Source: an uncultured delta proteobacterium (lineage in GTDB: Bacteria > RBG-13-61-14 > DRUE01). Taken from it: a stretch of 17,654 bases of DNA. Each line of letters opens with the position of its first letter. Position 1 is the first letter of the stretch. Both the position numbers and the translations under genes were made by a program. The notes under the pieces are model-generated. The model worked only from the letters and a program-made list of their open reading frames with translations, had not been told where the DNA came from and did not search any database. This document shows positions 1 through 5,653 of this stretch, one piece after another. The stretch covers positions 1-17,654 of the forward strand of contig CAIYYW010000392.1 of assembly GCA_903930515.1 (NCBI GenBank), written 5' to 3'.

Positions 1-1
1 C

Positions 2-742
2 ACCCTTTATTCCGCGCTCCTGGAGTTGAACAAGATCACGGATAATATCTCCACCGCGGAAGACCCGGTGGAATATTATCTGGAAGGGATCAACCAGGTG
101 CAGATGCACGACGAGATCGGACTCAACTTCGCCTTCACCCTTAGAAGCTTCCTCCGCCAGGACCCCGACATCATCATGGTGGGAGAAGTGCGCGATTTTG
201 AGACCGCGGAAATTGCGATCAAGGCCGCGCTCACCGGCCATTTGGTTCTGTCCTCGGTCCACACCAATGACGCCCCGAGCACGATCAGCCGTCTGCTCAA
301 TATGGGGATTGAGCCGTTTTTGCTCACCGCCTCGCTCAATGTGGTGGTGAGCCAGAGACTGGTCCGGAAACTCTGCCCGAACTGTATGGAGCCGGTGGAG
401 GTTCCGAGGAAGACCCTGATTGATATGGGGGTGAAGCCGGAGGCGCTGGAGGGTTTTGTGCCGTATGCCGGCAAGGGTTGTTCGGAATGCTCCAACCGGG
501 GATATAAGGGAAGGATCGGATTGTATGAAGTCCTGACCATCAAGGGAGAGATCGCAGAATTGATCCTGGCCGGCGCCACTCCGTCCGAGCTCAAGCGGGA
601 GGCGATGCAGATGGGGATGAGGACTTTGCGTCAGTCCGGGCTGAACAAGGTGAAGAGCAAGGAAACTTCTTTGGAGGAGATTACCCGGACCACCATGCCT
701 GATTTCATCAAGAGAGCTTCCGAGTTTGAAGATGCGGGATGA
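2..742 (+). CDS. pilB: Type IV pilus / type II secretion assembly ATPase (PilB/GspE family), 3' part
   Basis: This is the C-terminal 246 residues of a hexameric cytoplasmic ATPase that powers pilus polymerisation or type II secretion. The reading frame is open from base 2, so the gene starts outside the window. The first visible residues ([10 protein letters not shown]) follow the Walker A site, which is cut off. Visible family motifs are the Asp-box region [17 protein letters not shown], the Walker B segment [12 protein letters not shown], the His box [14 protein letters not shown], and a zinc tetracysteine formed by CPNC and CSEC about 45 residues apart. The C-terminal part [12 protein letters not shown] is also typical. 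No other pil/gsp gene follows, because a tRNA on the opposite strand comes next. PilB and GspE cannot be separated from this fragment alone; the family call is firm. Confidence 0.95.
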   Translation, partial: TLYSALLELNKITDNISTAEDPVEYYLEGINQVQMHDEIGLNFAFTLRSFLRQDPDIIMVGEVRDFETAEIAIKAALTGHLVLSSVHTNDAPSTISRLLNMGIEPFLLTASLNVVVSQRLVRKLCPNCMEPVEVPRKTLIDMGVKPEALEGFVPYAGKGCSECSNRGYKGRIGLYEVLTIKGEIAELILAGATPSELKREAMQMGMRTLRQSGLNKVKSKETSLEEITRTTMPDFIKRASEFEDAG

Positions 743-760
743 ATGTGACGACCATAAAAA

Positions 761-837
761 TGGTCGGGATGGCGGGCTTTGAACCCGCGGCCTCTTGGTC
801 CCGAACCAAGCGCGCTACCAAACTGCGCTACATCCCG
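761..837 (-). tRNA. tRNA-Pro (anticodon CGG), CCA encoded
   Basis: The reverse complement folds as a full cloverleaf. The acceptor stem is CGGGATG / CATCCCG, and the D arm contains GCGC..AGTTTGGTA..GCGC. The anticodon stem is CTTGG / CCAAG around the loop TTCGGGA, giving anticodon CGG. The T arm is GCGGG-TTCAAAG-CCCGC. The discriminator is A and CCA is encoded (761-763). The layout matches bacterial tRNA-Pro. The CCA end is followed directly by a short T run, and a sigma70-like promoter lies just upstream, so it looks like a single-gene unit. Confidence 0.96.
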
Positions 838-848
838 ACGCTCCGAGT

Positions 849-876
849 ATGATAGCGGTTTTATTCCATTTGTAAA
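849..876 (-). promoter_or_regulatory. Promoter of tRNA-Pro
   Basis: On the minus strand, TTTACA (876-871) and TATCAT (854-849) are separated by 16 bp. The predicted start of transcription lies a few bases before the tRNA 5' end at 837. Seen in sequence; promoter activity is inferred. Confidence 0.6.
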
Positions 877-921
877 GGAAACCAGGAAACCGATCCCTTT
901 GGTTCCGCTTCCGGCCTGGAT

Positions 922-951
922 TTGACAAAAACCGTCCGGGTATGTTATACT
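922..951 (+). promoter_or_regulatory. Sigma70-like promoter of the small exported protein gene
   Basis: A perfect -35 TTGACA (922-927) and a near-perfect -10 TATACT (946-951) are separated by 18 bp, about 30 bp before the start codon at 981. This predicts a short leader of about 22 nt. Confidence 0.75.
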
Positions 952-980
952 TAAAAAATCTTATCAAAGGAGGAGAAGAA

Positions 981-1361
981 ATGAGAAAGGTATTATTGTT
1001 AGGGGTTTTGGTTGCTTTTGTTTTGGCGCTGGTTCCCGCGGTTTCCCGCGCGGATTATGCTGTGAAGCTTTCCGGCGATTACAAGGGCGTGGATGTGACC
1101 ATCACCAAAGACAGCTCAAGAGCCAGAGCGAACAAGCCCGTTAGTTTCACCTGCCGGATTACCGCCACTTATCAAAAGACCGGCGTCACCGTATATGATG
1201 ACAAACAGGAAGCGGATATCGAGCCGAACTCCGCCAAGACTTTCAAATTCAATTTCAAGGATAAGCTGATGGGCAGCGGAAATTACACGGTGAACGCCAC
1301 GGTCAGAAACCAATTGACCGGGAAGGAAATAATCCGGACCATTACCGTGGTTTCTCCCTGA
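981..1361 (+). CDS. Small exported protein with Ig-like beta-rich mature domain, unknown function
   Basis: The product has 126 residues. The start at 981 is chosen because it follows a strong ribosome binding site (AAAGGAGGAG) and opens a clean signal peptide: MRK, a hydrophobic stretch to about residue 20, and a likely cleavage after a VSRA-type site near residue 24. The next in-frame ATG upstream (942) overlaps the -10 region of the promoter. The mature part (about 100 residues) alternates hydrophobic and polar residues, with one Cys and motifs such as YQKTGVTVYDD and GSGNYTVNATV. This pattern suggests an immunoglobulin-like or CARDB-like beta sandwich, which is inference only. It has its own promoter and terminator, so it is monocistronic. 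A decayed paralogue lies about 220 bp downstream. I do not recognise a named family. Confidence 0.85.
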   Translation: MRKVLLLGVLVAFVLALVPAVSRADYAVKLSGDYKGVDVTITKDSSRARANKPVSFTCRITATYQKTGVTVYDDKQEADIEPNSAKTFKFNFKDKLMGSGNYTVNATVRNQLTGKEIIRTITVVSP

Positions 1362-1404
1362 CCGGACATTTGATTAGTTCTTAGGTAAAATTTTTCAATT
1401 ATCC

Positions 1405-1456
1405 GGGTGGGAAGGGAAGGCTTGGATATCAAGCCGGCCCTTTCCACCTGTCTTTT
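1405..1456 (+). terminator. Rho-independent terminator after the small exported protein gene
   Basis: A long imperfect hairpin has arms 1405-1424 and 1430-1449 (about 20 bp with four non-Watson-Crick positions) and loop GATAT, followed by GTCTTTT. It lies 44 bp after the stop codon at 1361. Confidence 0.65.
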
Positions 1457-1582
1457 CGCAGCCGGATCCATTCCTCCGGCCGATCAAGGCTCTTTTGGGA
1501 AAATAAGGTCAAAAAAGGGCATTTAACAACTCGCGGGACTGCATCTAATATTTCCTGCAACCAATATTTAAGGAGGAAGGAA

Positions 1583-1866
1583 ATAAAGAAGGCAATAATT
1601 CTTGCGATCCTGGTCGGTATCATCAAAAGGGCGCGAATAAAGATGTGACCTTTAGCTGCCGGGTGGTGGTGGTCTATCAAAAAACCGATCTGGCGGTGTT
1701 TGACGACAAGAAGGACATGGCGATTGGTCCCAATGCCGCGAAGATTTTTTCCTTTGAATTCAAAAACAAGACCGCGGGAAGCGGCAAATACTATGTGGTG
1801 GCCATTGTCCGGAACACGGAAAGCGGGATGGAGATTTTCAAGATTATGGAAGTGGTTTCGCCTTAG
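1583..1866 (+). pseudogene. Decayed paralogue of the 981-1361 exported protein
   Basis: From about 1630 to 1866 one frame encodes 79 residues that align without gaps to the C-terminal 79 residues of the 981-1361 product. My hand count is 41 identities, including CR..YQKT, DDK, PN.AK, GSG.Y and the terminal VVSP. The 5' end is broken. A strong Shine-Dalgarno (AGGAGG, 1571-1576) precedes ATA rather than ATG at 1583, in a frame reading KKAIILAILVG, a signal-peptide-like start. That frame meets TGA at 1646, while the mature domain is in a different frame. Compared with the intact copy, about 97 nt are missing between signal and mature domain, which shifts the frame. A short protein from GTG at 1645 is possible but has no ribosome binding site. 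A sequencing or assembly error cannot be excluded, but it would have to explain both the start codon and the deletion. Confidence 0.75.
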
Positions 1867-1887
1867 CATTAAGGCCGGTTGAAATAA

Positions 1888-1913
1888 GGATCAAATCCTC
1901 CCGGGATTGATCC
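1888..1913 (-). terminator. Possible terminator hairpin between convergent units
   Basis: The arms GGATCAAATCC (1888-1898) and GGATTGATCC (1904-1913) form a stem of about 10 bp with a short loop. Read on the minus strand it is followed by TTATTTC. It could end the minus-strand redox operon (stop at 2046). The T-tract is poor, so this is tentative. Confidence 0.35.
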
Positions 1914-2045
1914 GGGCGCCAGCTTTGATTTACGATCCGCTTCCGCCTGGTTTTTCCTGCGCGGCCTGAAAAGGATTACCCCTTGCCCTTGGAGCCATCT
2001 TCGGCCCAAGCCCGCGGTCTGGAGCAATTTTCTTCTGCTGATCCT

Positions 2046-2603
2046 CTAAATAAATTGCTCAAACCGGTCCCGGCTCGCCTTGCAGATCGGGCAGACCCCG
2101 GGCGGCTTTTCCCGCGCGCATAAATACCCGCAGACCTTGCACCGCCAGACCGGGTATGGCAAAGTCCCCTTGATCCCCGCGCCAACCTCCGGCCGCGATC
2201 CCTCCCGGGCCGCTCCCCCCGGCGATGCTTGTGCTTGAGCCGATCCCGCGGTTTCTCTCTTCACCGGCCTCCGCTCCGGGATGGACCCGATCTTTTCCTT
2301 CAAGTCAACCACTTCCTGCGAAACATACAGCCCGCAGTAGCAGGTGTTAAAATCATCCAAATCCGGATCGCGGTAGTCGCACGGGCAAATAATGTCCAGG
2401 TCGGCCGCCCTCTCCCCGGCCCCCAGCCGGCACGGGCAGGACTGATAGCCATAGCGCTTCTGGTTGATCAGCAAGCCCCGGACCAGGTCGCGGGTCAACC
2501 CCGGATCCGGATTCAAATGGTATCCGCCTTCCTTGGCCTCCTGGTCCAGCCTCTGATACAGCCGGTCAACCTCGGCCTCAATGCCCGGCCCCTGCCCGCT
2601 CAT
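2046..2603 (-). CDS. Ferredoxin-thioredoxin/disulfide reductase catalytic chain fused to a rubredoxin domain
   Basis: The 185-residue product is translated from an ATG that overlaps the stop of the upstream glutaredoxin gene (ATGA, 4-bp overlap). Residues about 1-108 are an FTR beta-type catalytic domain. The six hallmark cysteines are C56-P-C58, C73-P-C75 and C88-Y-C90, where the family builds a 4Fe-4S cluster next to a redox-active disulfide; the last motif is CYC rather than the usual CHC. Residues about 109-148 are a Pro/Ala/Gly/Arg-rich linker. Residues about 150-185 are a short rubredoxin-like domain with CKVCGY (C155, C158) and CPIC (C171, C174), ending in DRFEQF as in rubrerythrin tails. 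Family knowledge: such proteins take electrons from ferredoxin and reduce protein disulfides; a rubredoxin-bearing version (FDR) is known from Methanosarcina. Coupling to a glutaredoxin suggests that protein as partner (inference). Confidence 0.92.
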   Translation of the reverse strand: MSGQGPGIEAEVDRLYQRLDQEAKEGGYHLNPDPGLTRDLVRGLLINQKRYGYQSCPCRLGAGERAADLDIICPCDYRDPDLDDFNTCYCGLYVSQEVVDLKEKIGSIPERRPVKRETAGSAQAQASPGGAAREGSRPEVGAGIKGTLPYPVWRCKVCGYLCAREKPPGVCPICKASRDRFEQFI

Positions 2604-2881
2604 TCTCCCAGGGCCTCCCGGATCTGGTCGTCCTTGAATCCCACAATGCACCTGCCCCGGTCAATCACCAGGGTGGGAAAGGAACCCTGCGGATTCCATT
2701 TCTCAACCTCCTTCATAATCTCCTTCTTCTCCGAAGCGCTCAGCAAATCCACATCAACATACGAGAACTCAACCCCCAACTCCTCCAGCAAAGACTTGGT
2801 CTTCCGGCACCAGCCGCAAGTGCTCAGGGCATAAAGCATCACCTGCCCCCGATTCTTCCCTTTCACCTTCTTCAATTCCAT
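2600..2881 (-). CDS. Glutaredoxin-like thiol-disulfide protein (CGWC active site)
   Basis: The 93-residue cytoplasmic protein has a thioredoxin fold of glutaredoxin size. Visible features are the dithiol motif C22-G-W-C25 after a beta strand (VMLYALS), the FPT motif (residues 68-70) carrying the expected cis-proline, and the C-terminal [11 protein letters not shown] helix typical of NrdH/Grx-like proteins. The start is supported by AGGAGG six bases before the ATG. It is the first gene of a two-gene unit with the FTR-rubredoxin fusion, whose ATG overlaps its stop codon. The likely role is a disulfide shuttle reduced by the downstream ferredoxin-dependent reductase instead of glutathione (inference). 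CGWC differs from the classic CPYC glutaredoxin site. Confidence 0.9.
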   Translation of the reverse strand: MELKKVKGKNRGQVMLYALSTCGWCRKTKSLLEELGVEFSYVDVDLLSASEKKEIMKEVEKWNPQGSFPTLVIDRGRCIVGFKDDQIREALGE

Positions 2882-3209
2882 CCCCTATCCTCCTTTGCTT
2901 CGGTTTCCCATCCATCCTTTTTCTCTTTTACCCTAACATAATCCGGTTGGAATGCCAAGGTATCCCCTCCCGGTTGCGCCCTTTGAACTTGTCCTTCGCT
3001 AAACCTTTACGCTCCATAAAAAATCTCCCGCATCAATCAACGAAACCACCCGATGCGACACGCTTGAGCAGCCTTGAGCCGATTCCCTTCCCGAGCGCCG
3101 GGATTAAAATTTCCCCCATATTCGGGGGGGAATCCGGCCGGACCCAGCAGCCGATACCTGCGCGACTTTGCCCCATAATCCCCCCGCAACCGCTTTTTTC
3201 GCCAAGAAC

Positions 3210-3237
3210 TTGACAACGCATTTTTTCCGGTTATTAT
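3210..3237 (+). promoter_or_regulatory. Orphan consensus promoter in the gene-free stretch
   Basis: TTGACA (3210-3215) and TATTAT (3232-3237) are separated by 16 bp. No good coding frame follows, only AT-rich sequence and a set of hairpins up to about 3560, so the transcript could be a non-coding RNA. Confidence 0.5.
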
Positions 3238-3381
3238 CTCCCTTGTTTGAAGGAAGCCGGAGTAGAGATTTATCACCCTTTTAGATAGAAGCAATTGATG
3301 GTTTCCCGCGCCGGGTTCGGCGTGGACCGCGAAAAAATCGTTAAATTTGCATATTCGGATATAGTGTTTATATTCTTGAGT

Positions 3382-3457
3382 GAGGAGCCGGTATCTGAAA
3401 AGAGAAATGAGCCTTGAGCAAGCTCTCGCCCCTCCTTTTTCCGAAATCCGGCTCCTC
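3382..3457 (+). repeat. Perfect 10-bp inverted repeat enclosing 56 nt
   Basis: GAGGAGCCGG (3382-3391) is the exact reverse complement of CCGGCTCCTC (3448-3457). It could form the closing stem of a structured RNA transcribed from the promoter at 3210, or be a binding site. It is followed by no T-tract, so it is not a terminator. Confidence 0.5.
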
Positions 3458-3571
3458 GCCATTTAATCAGTCCAACCATGATTTTCCCCGCAAAGCCGCA
3501 AGCCCCGGACTTGGGCGGGTTCAGCCGAGCCGTGAGCTTGCCGAAGAAAGGCCGGCAAGAATCTTATTTAT

Positions 3572-3718
3572 TCAGGGGACCGCGAACCGCTGAAGGCGCG
3601 GGCTTCCTGTCTCACAGCGGTCTGACGGGTGGTATATCCCGACCACCTGCAGCGCCGGCCCCAGCCACCAGGGAAAGGGCGACAGATAATTCCAGAACAG
3701 ATAAATCGGAATGAACAT
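3572..3718 (-). CDS. Possible small hydrophobic protein (48 residues), doubtful
   Basis: The frame begins at ATG 3718 just after a promoter-like pair (TTGTAT 3756-3751, 16 bp, TATAAA 3734-3729) and a weak AAAGAG ribosome site. The first 30 residues are hydrophobic and rich in Trp, Pro and Tyr (YLFWNYLSPFPWWLGPALQ), compatible with a short membrane segment. The last part reads CETGSPRLQ, which resembles the tail reading into the end of IS605/TnpB elements. I do not recognise a family; it may be a gene remnant rather than a functional gene. Confidence 0.2.
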   Translation of the reverse strand: MFIPIYLFWNYLSPFPWWLGPALQVVGIYHPSDRCETGSPRLQRFAVP

Positions 3719-3817
3719 CTCTTTTAATTTTATACCGAAATTGTAAAACGATACAACAATCAAGAAGGGTCGGAATAGACGCCAGATCAGCAAATCAGGG
3801 CAAAGAAAATACCCCGG

Positions 3818-4072
3818 TCAGCGATAGACCTCTTTCCGATGACCGATGGCGGAGACTGTGATTACTCTGGATTTGGTGTCCATCTCATAAAGAATTCTAT
3901 AATCCCCAACCCGCAAGCGATATCCGGGATGACCTTTGAGTTTGATAGCGCCATCGGGAAAAGGTTTTTCTTTGAGCGAAAACAGCTTTTCCAGGATTCG
4001 TTCTTGATCCTGAGTTTGCAGTTTTTCCAGCTCTTTTTCCGCGCTCCGCTTGAGTTCTACCTGCCAGCTCAC
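3818..4072 (-). CDS. RelE/ParE-superfamily toxin of a type II toxin-antitoxin pair
   Basis: From GTG 4072, which overlaps the antitoxin stop as GTGA, the product has 84 residues, the normal size of the family. A GTG at 4081 three codons upstream is an alternative. The features are those of RelE/ParE toxins: an N-terminal strand WQVELKRSAEKELEKL, two helices with QERILEKLFSLKEKP, then a beta sheet with LKGHPGYRLRVGDYRILYE and a C-terminal HRKEVYR. The Arg residues in YRLRVGDYRI and the terminal His/Arg/Tyr cluster are where RelE enzymes place mRNA-cleavage residues (established for the family). Together with the upstream gene it forms an antitoxin-first operon. Whether it is a ribosome-dependent RNase or a gyrase poison cannot be told by eye; the HRKEVYR end favours the RelE side. 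Confidence 0.9.
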   Translation of the reverse strand: MSWQVELKRSAEKELEKLQTQDQERILEKLFSLKEKPFPDGAIKLKGHPGYRLRVGDYRILYEMDTKSRVITVSAIGHRKEVYR

Positions 4073-4275
4073 TGATTGCACTTTTTATTTCTCAGCCGCT
4101 CCGCAACCTGCGGGAGGGGACGGCTGGGCTCGCCCCGGCGGGATTCAATTACCATTATATCCTGCTGGTCTTTGCTCAGCATCCCCTGGGCAAAGAGCTT
4201 TTTAAACAGCTCCTGCCGCTTCTTGGGTTCCAATCCCCTGATGACCGTGAACAGTCCCTCTATAACTTGATCCAT
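4069..4275 (-). CDS. Antitoxin of the RelE/ParE-type pair
   Basis: The product has 68 residues. The start at 4275 is chosen because AGAGG lies eight bases upstream and because the upstream in-frame ATGs (4326, 4299) fall inside the promoter. The N-terminal half is a predicted helix (MDQVIEGLFTVIRGL, then KKRQELFKKLF). The C-terminal half, QDIMVIESRRGEPSRPLPQVAERL, is charged and proline-containing and is likely the flexible toxin-binding tail. It does not show a clear ribbon-helix-helix or HTH signature, so its fold is open. The call rests on size, on its position directly before and overlapping the toxin gene, and on similarity to small partners often found with RelE-type toxins. Autoregulation at the promoter at 4298-4326 would be expected. 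Confidence 0.75.
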   Translation of the reverse strand: MDQVIEGLFTVIRGLEPKKRQELFKKLFAQGMLSKDQQDIMVIESRRGEPSRPLPQVAERLRNKKCNQ

Positions 4276-4297
4276 TTTGATATCCTCTCTAAATGCC

Positions 4298-4326
4298 ATT
4301 TTAGGATAAATCGCTCTCCGGCTCAA
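4298..4326 (-). promoter_or_regulatory. Promoter of the toxin-antitoxin operon
   Basis: On the minus strand, TTGAGC (4326-4321) and TAAAAT (4303-4298) are separated by 17 bp. It is divergent from the cobalamin promoter at 4350. Its position fixes the antitoxin start at 4275, since longer starts would lie within the promoter. Confidence 0.55.
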
Positions 4327-4349
4327 GTCTTTGCCCCTGTCCTCGCATC

Positions 4350-4377
4350 TTGACAGAACCGGTCTTGTGTGTTTAAT
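4350..4377 (+). promoter_or_regulatory. Promoter of the riboswitch-btuFCD operon
   Basis: A perfect TTGACA (4350-4355) and TTTAAT (4372-4377) are separated by 16 bp, immediately upstream of the cobalamin aptamer. Confidence 0.65.
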
Positions 4378-4384
4378 TCAGACT

Positions 4385-4690
4385 CAGCACTTTGAAAGCG
4401 AGCCTGTGGGTTTGTGAAAGGGAAGTCCGGTGAAAGGCCGGCGCGGACCCGCCACTGTAACCAGCGCGAATGCGGTACCCGGCGCGCGGTTCACGGCTCA
4501 CGGTATTGAAATGCGCGAGCGTCCGGTCTCGCTCCTCAGAGAGCGTGGCCGGATCAGGCGCGATACCGTTCCCCGTTAACCGTTTGTTGTTAACCGCATT
4601 TCCAAAACTGCCCAATCGGCCACTGGGGAGATCCAGCCGAACCCCGGGAAGGCGGGCAGGGAGCTGGGAGCCAGGAAACCTGCCCACAGA
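4385..4690 (+). promoter_or_regulatory. Cobalamin (B12) riboswitch aptamer
   Basis: The conserved core is clearly present: GGGAA (4420-4424), GGTGAAAGGCCGG (4429-4441), the segment GCGGACCCGCCACTGTAA (4443-4460), and the B12 box AGCCAGGAAACCTGCC (4669-4684). A stem CTGCCC / GGGCAG (4608-4613 / 4654-4659) encloses a second stem TCGGC / GCCGA (4616-4620 / 4636-4640). The stretch between CACTGTAA and this stem is unusually long and holds a nested hairpin at 4501-4568. Family knowledge: binding of adenosyl- or other cobalamins shuts down B12 uptake or synthesis genes. Location upstream of btuFCD matches that role. The 5' boundary is approximate. Confidence 0.95.
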
Positions 4691-4737
4691 GCCGAAACTG
4701 ATTTTCCCCGAGGATCGGGAAAGCAGAGGATTTTTTT

Positions 4738-4776
4738 CCCCCATTTTCCCGACTCGGGAATTGGGGGATTTTTTTT
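4738..4776 (+). terminator. Riboswitch-controlled terminator overlapping the btuF start
   Basis: The stem is CCCCCA (4738-4743) with TGGGGG (4762-4767) and inner pairs CCCG (4748-4751) / CGGG (4755-4758), followed by eight T residues (4769-4776). The upstream segment CGGGAAA (4716-4722) can pair either with TTTCCCCG (4703-4710) or with TTTCCCG (4745-4751). The second pairing would open the terminator. The presumed btuF start codon TTG (4775-4777) begins inside the T-tract. Confidence 0.85.
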
Positions 4777-5653
4777 GAGCAAGGTTGTAAAAACCATTAC
4801 CATCCTGATTTTGGTCCTGCTTTTGAGCGGTGAGGATTCCTGTTGGAAAAACCGTGGCGGGCAAAAAGCCCTTGCGCCCAGTCCCAGGATCGTGTCGCTG
4901 GCCCCGAACCTGACTGAAATTGTTTTCAGCCTCGGGATGGGCGGCCATCTGGTCGGGGTCACTGACCATTGCAACTATCCTGCTGAGGCCAAGACCAAGC
5001 CACGGCTGGGCGGCTTGAAAAATATCAACTTGGAGGCGGTGCTGGTCCAGGAGCCGGATCTGGCGCTGGCCACCAAAGACGGGAACGAGCCGGGTTTTTT
5101 GGACCAGCTCGCGGAACTTGGCGTGAAGGTGAAGACCTATCAGCCGGGAAATCTGGATCAGGTCCTGGAAACGATTTCAGCGGTCGGGAATGATTTGGGC
5201 GCCGAGGATCGGGCAAGGCAAATAGTCCGGGAATTGCGGCAAAAGGAATCCGAAGTTGAGACGCGCCTGTCCGGGGCGGAACCGGTCCCGGTCTTTCTTT
5301 TTTTCCAGCGGTCCCCCCTGATCTCAGCCGGGCCCGGCGCCTTTGCCGACGACCTGATCCGAAAAGCCGGCGGGATCAATTTGGCCGGGGACGCGAAAAT
5401 TTCTTACCCGCATTACAGCCTGGAAATGGTGATTGAAAAGGCGCCCAAGGTGATTATTGATGTGTCAATGGGAGAGGTCGGGAACGCCCAGCAAGAGGCG
5501 GACCGATACTGGAGCCAATGGCCGGACCTGCCCGCGGTGCGCGACCGTCGCGTTTATGTTTTGGACCAGGACTTGATCACCAGACCCGGGCCGAGACTTT
5601 TCCAGGGCCTTTCCGACCTGGCCAAAATCCTTCATCCGGAGCGGTTCCAATGA
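4775..5653 (+). CDS. btuF: Vitamin B12 ABC transporter, periplasmic binding protein (BtuF-like)
   Basis: The 292-residue cluster A-II substrate-binding protein should capture cobalamin or cobinamide outside the inner membrane and deliver it to BtuC2D2. It has a signal peptide (hydrophobic residues about 5-18; a Cys at 23 is not in a clear lipobox). The class III binding-protein fold starts at PRIVSLAPNLTEIVFSLG, followed by VGVTDHCNYPAEA, the LVQEPDLALA strand, and the C-terminal lobe with ISAGPGAFADDLIRKAGGINLAG. The TTG start at 4775 is the only plausible one upstream of the signal peptide; the only possible ribosome site is the GGGGG of the terminator stem. Fe-siderophore binding is excluded mainly by the riboswitch context. 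Its stop overlaps the btuC start (ATGA). Confidence 0.9.
   Translation: MSKVVKTITILILVLLLSGEDSCWKNRGGQKALAPSPRIVSLAPNLTEIVFSLGMGGHLVGVTDHCNYPAEAKTKPRLGGLKNINLEAVLVQEPDLALATKDGNEPGFLDQLAELGVKVKTYQPGNLDQVLETISAVGNDLGAEDRARQIVRELRQKESEVETRLSGAEPVPVFLFFQRSPLISAGPGAFADDLIRKAGGINLAGDAKISYPHYSLEMVIEKAPKVIIDVSMGEVGNAQQEADRYWSQWPDLPAVRDRRVYVLDQDLITRPGPRLFQGLSDLAKILHPERFQ

Larger units (their letters stand above)
2882..3817. other. Stretch of about 0.9 kb without a convincing gene, with several structured elements
   Basis: Open frames here (for example minus 3037-3462 and plus 2947-3213 or 3478-3714) have low-complexity, frame-shadow-like products and no good ribosome binding sites. The stretch does hold local signals: a C/G hairpin at 3112-3129 (TTCCCCC / GGGGGAA), a consensus promoter at 3210-3237, a CGCCG-GGTT-CGGCG hairpin at 3309-3322, a perfect 10-bp inverted repeat at 3382-3391 / 3448-3457, a 7-bp hairpin CTTGCCG / CGGCAAG at 3537-3559, an IS605-end-like segment near 3575-3625, and a minus-strand promoter-like site at 3729-3756. 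It may carry an RNA gene or remnants of a mobile element. Confidence 0.6.

Noticed and set aside
2229-2834. Plus-strand open frame of 201 codons
   Set aside because: It is the antisense shadow of the FTR-rubredoxin and glutaredoxin genes, which have clear family motifs on the minus strand.
3037-3462. Minus-strand open frame of 141 codons in the gene-free stretch
   Set aside because: It has no ribosome site, a composition unlike real proteins (Arg/Gly-rich with no motif), and overlaps the hairpins and promoter on the other strand.
4373-4974. Open frames on both strands across the riboswitch
   Set aside because: The region is explained by the cobalamin aptamer and terminator; the products are Pro/Arg/Ser-rich without motifs.
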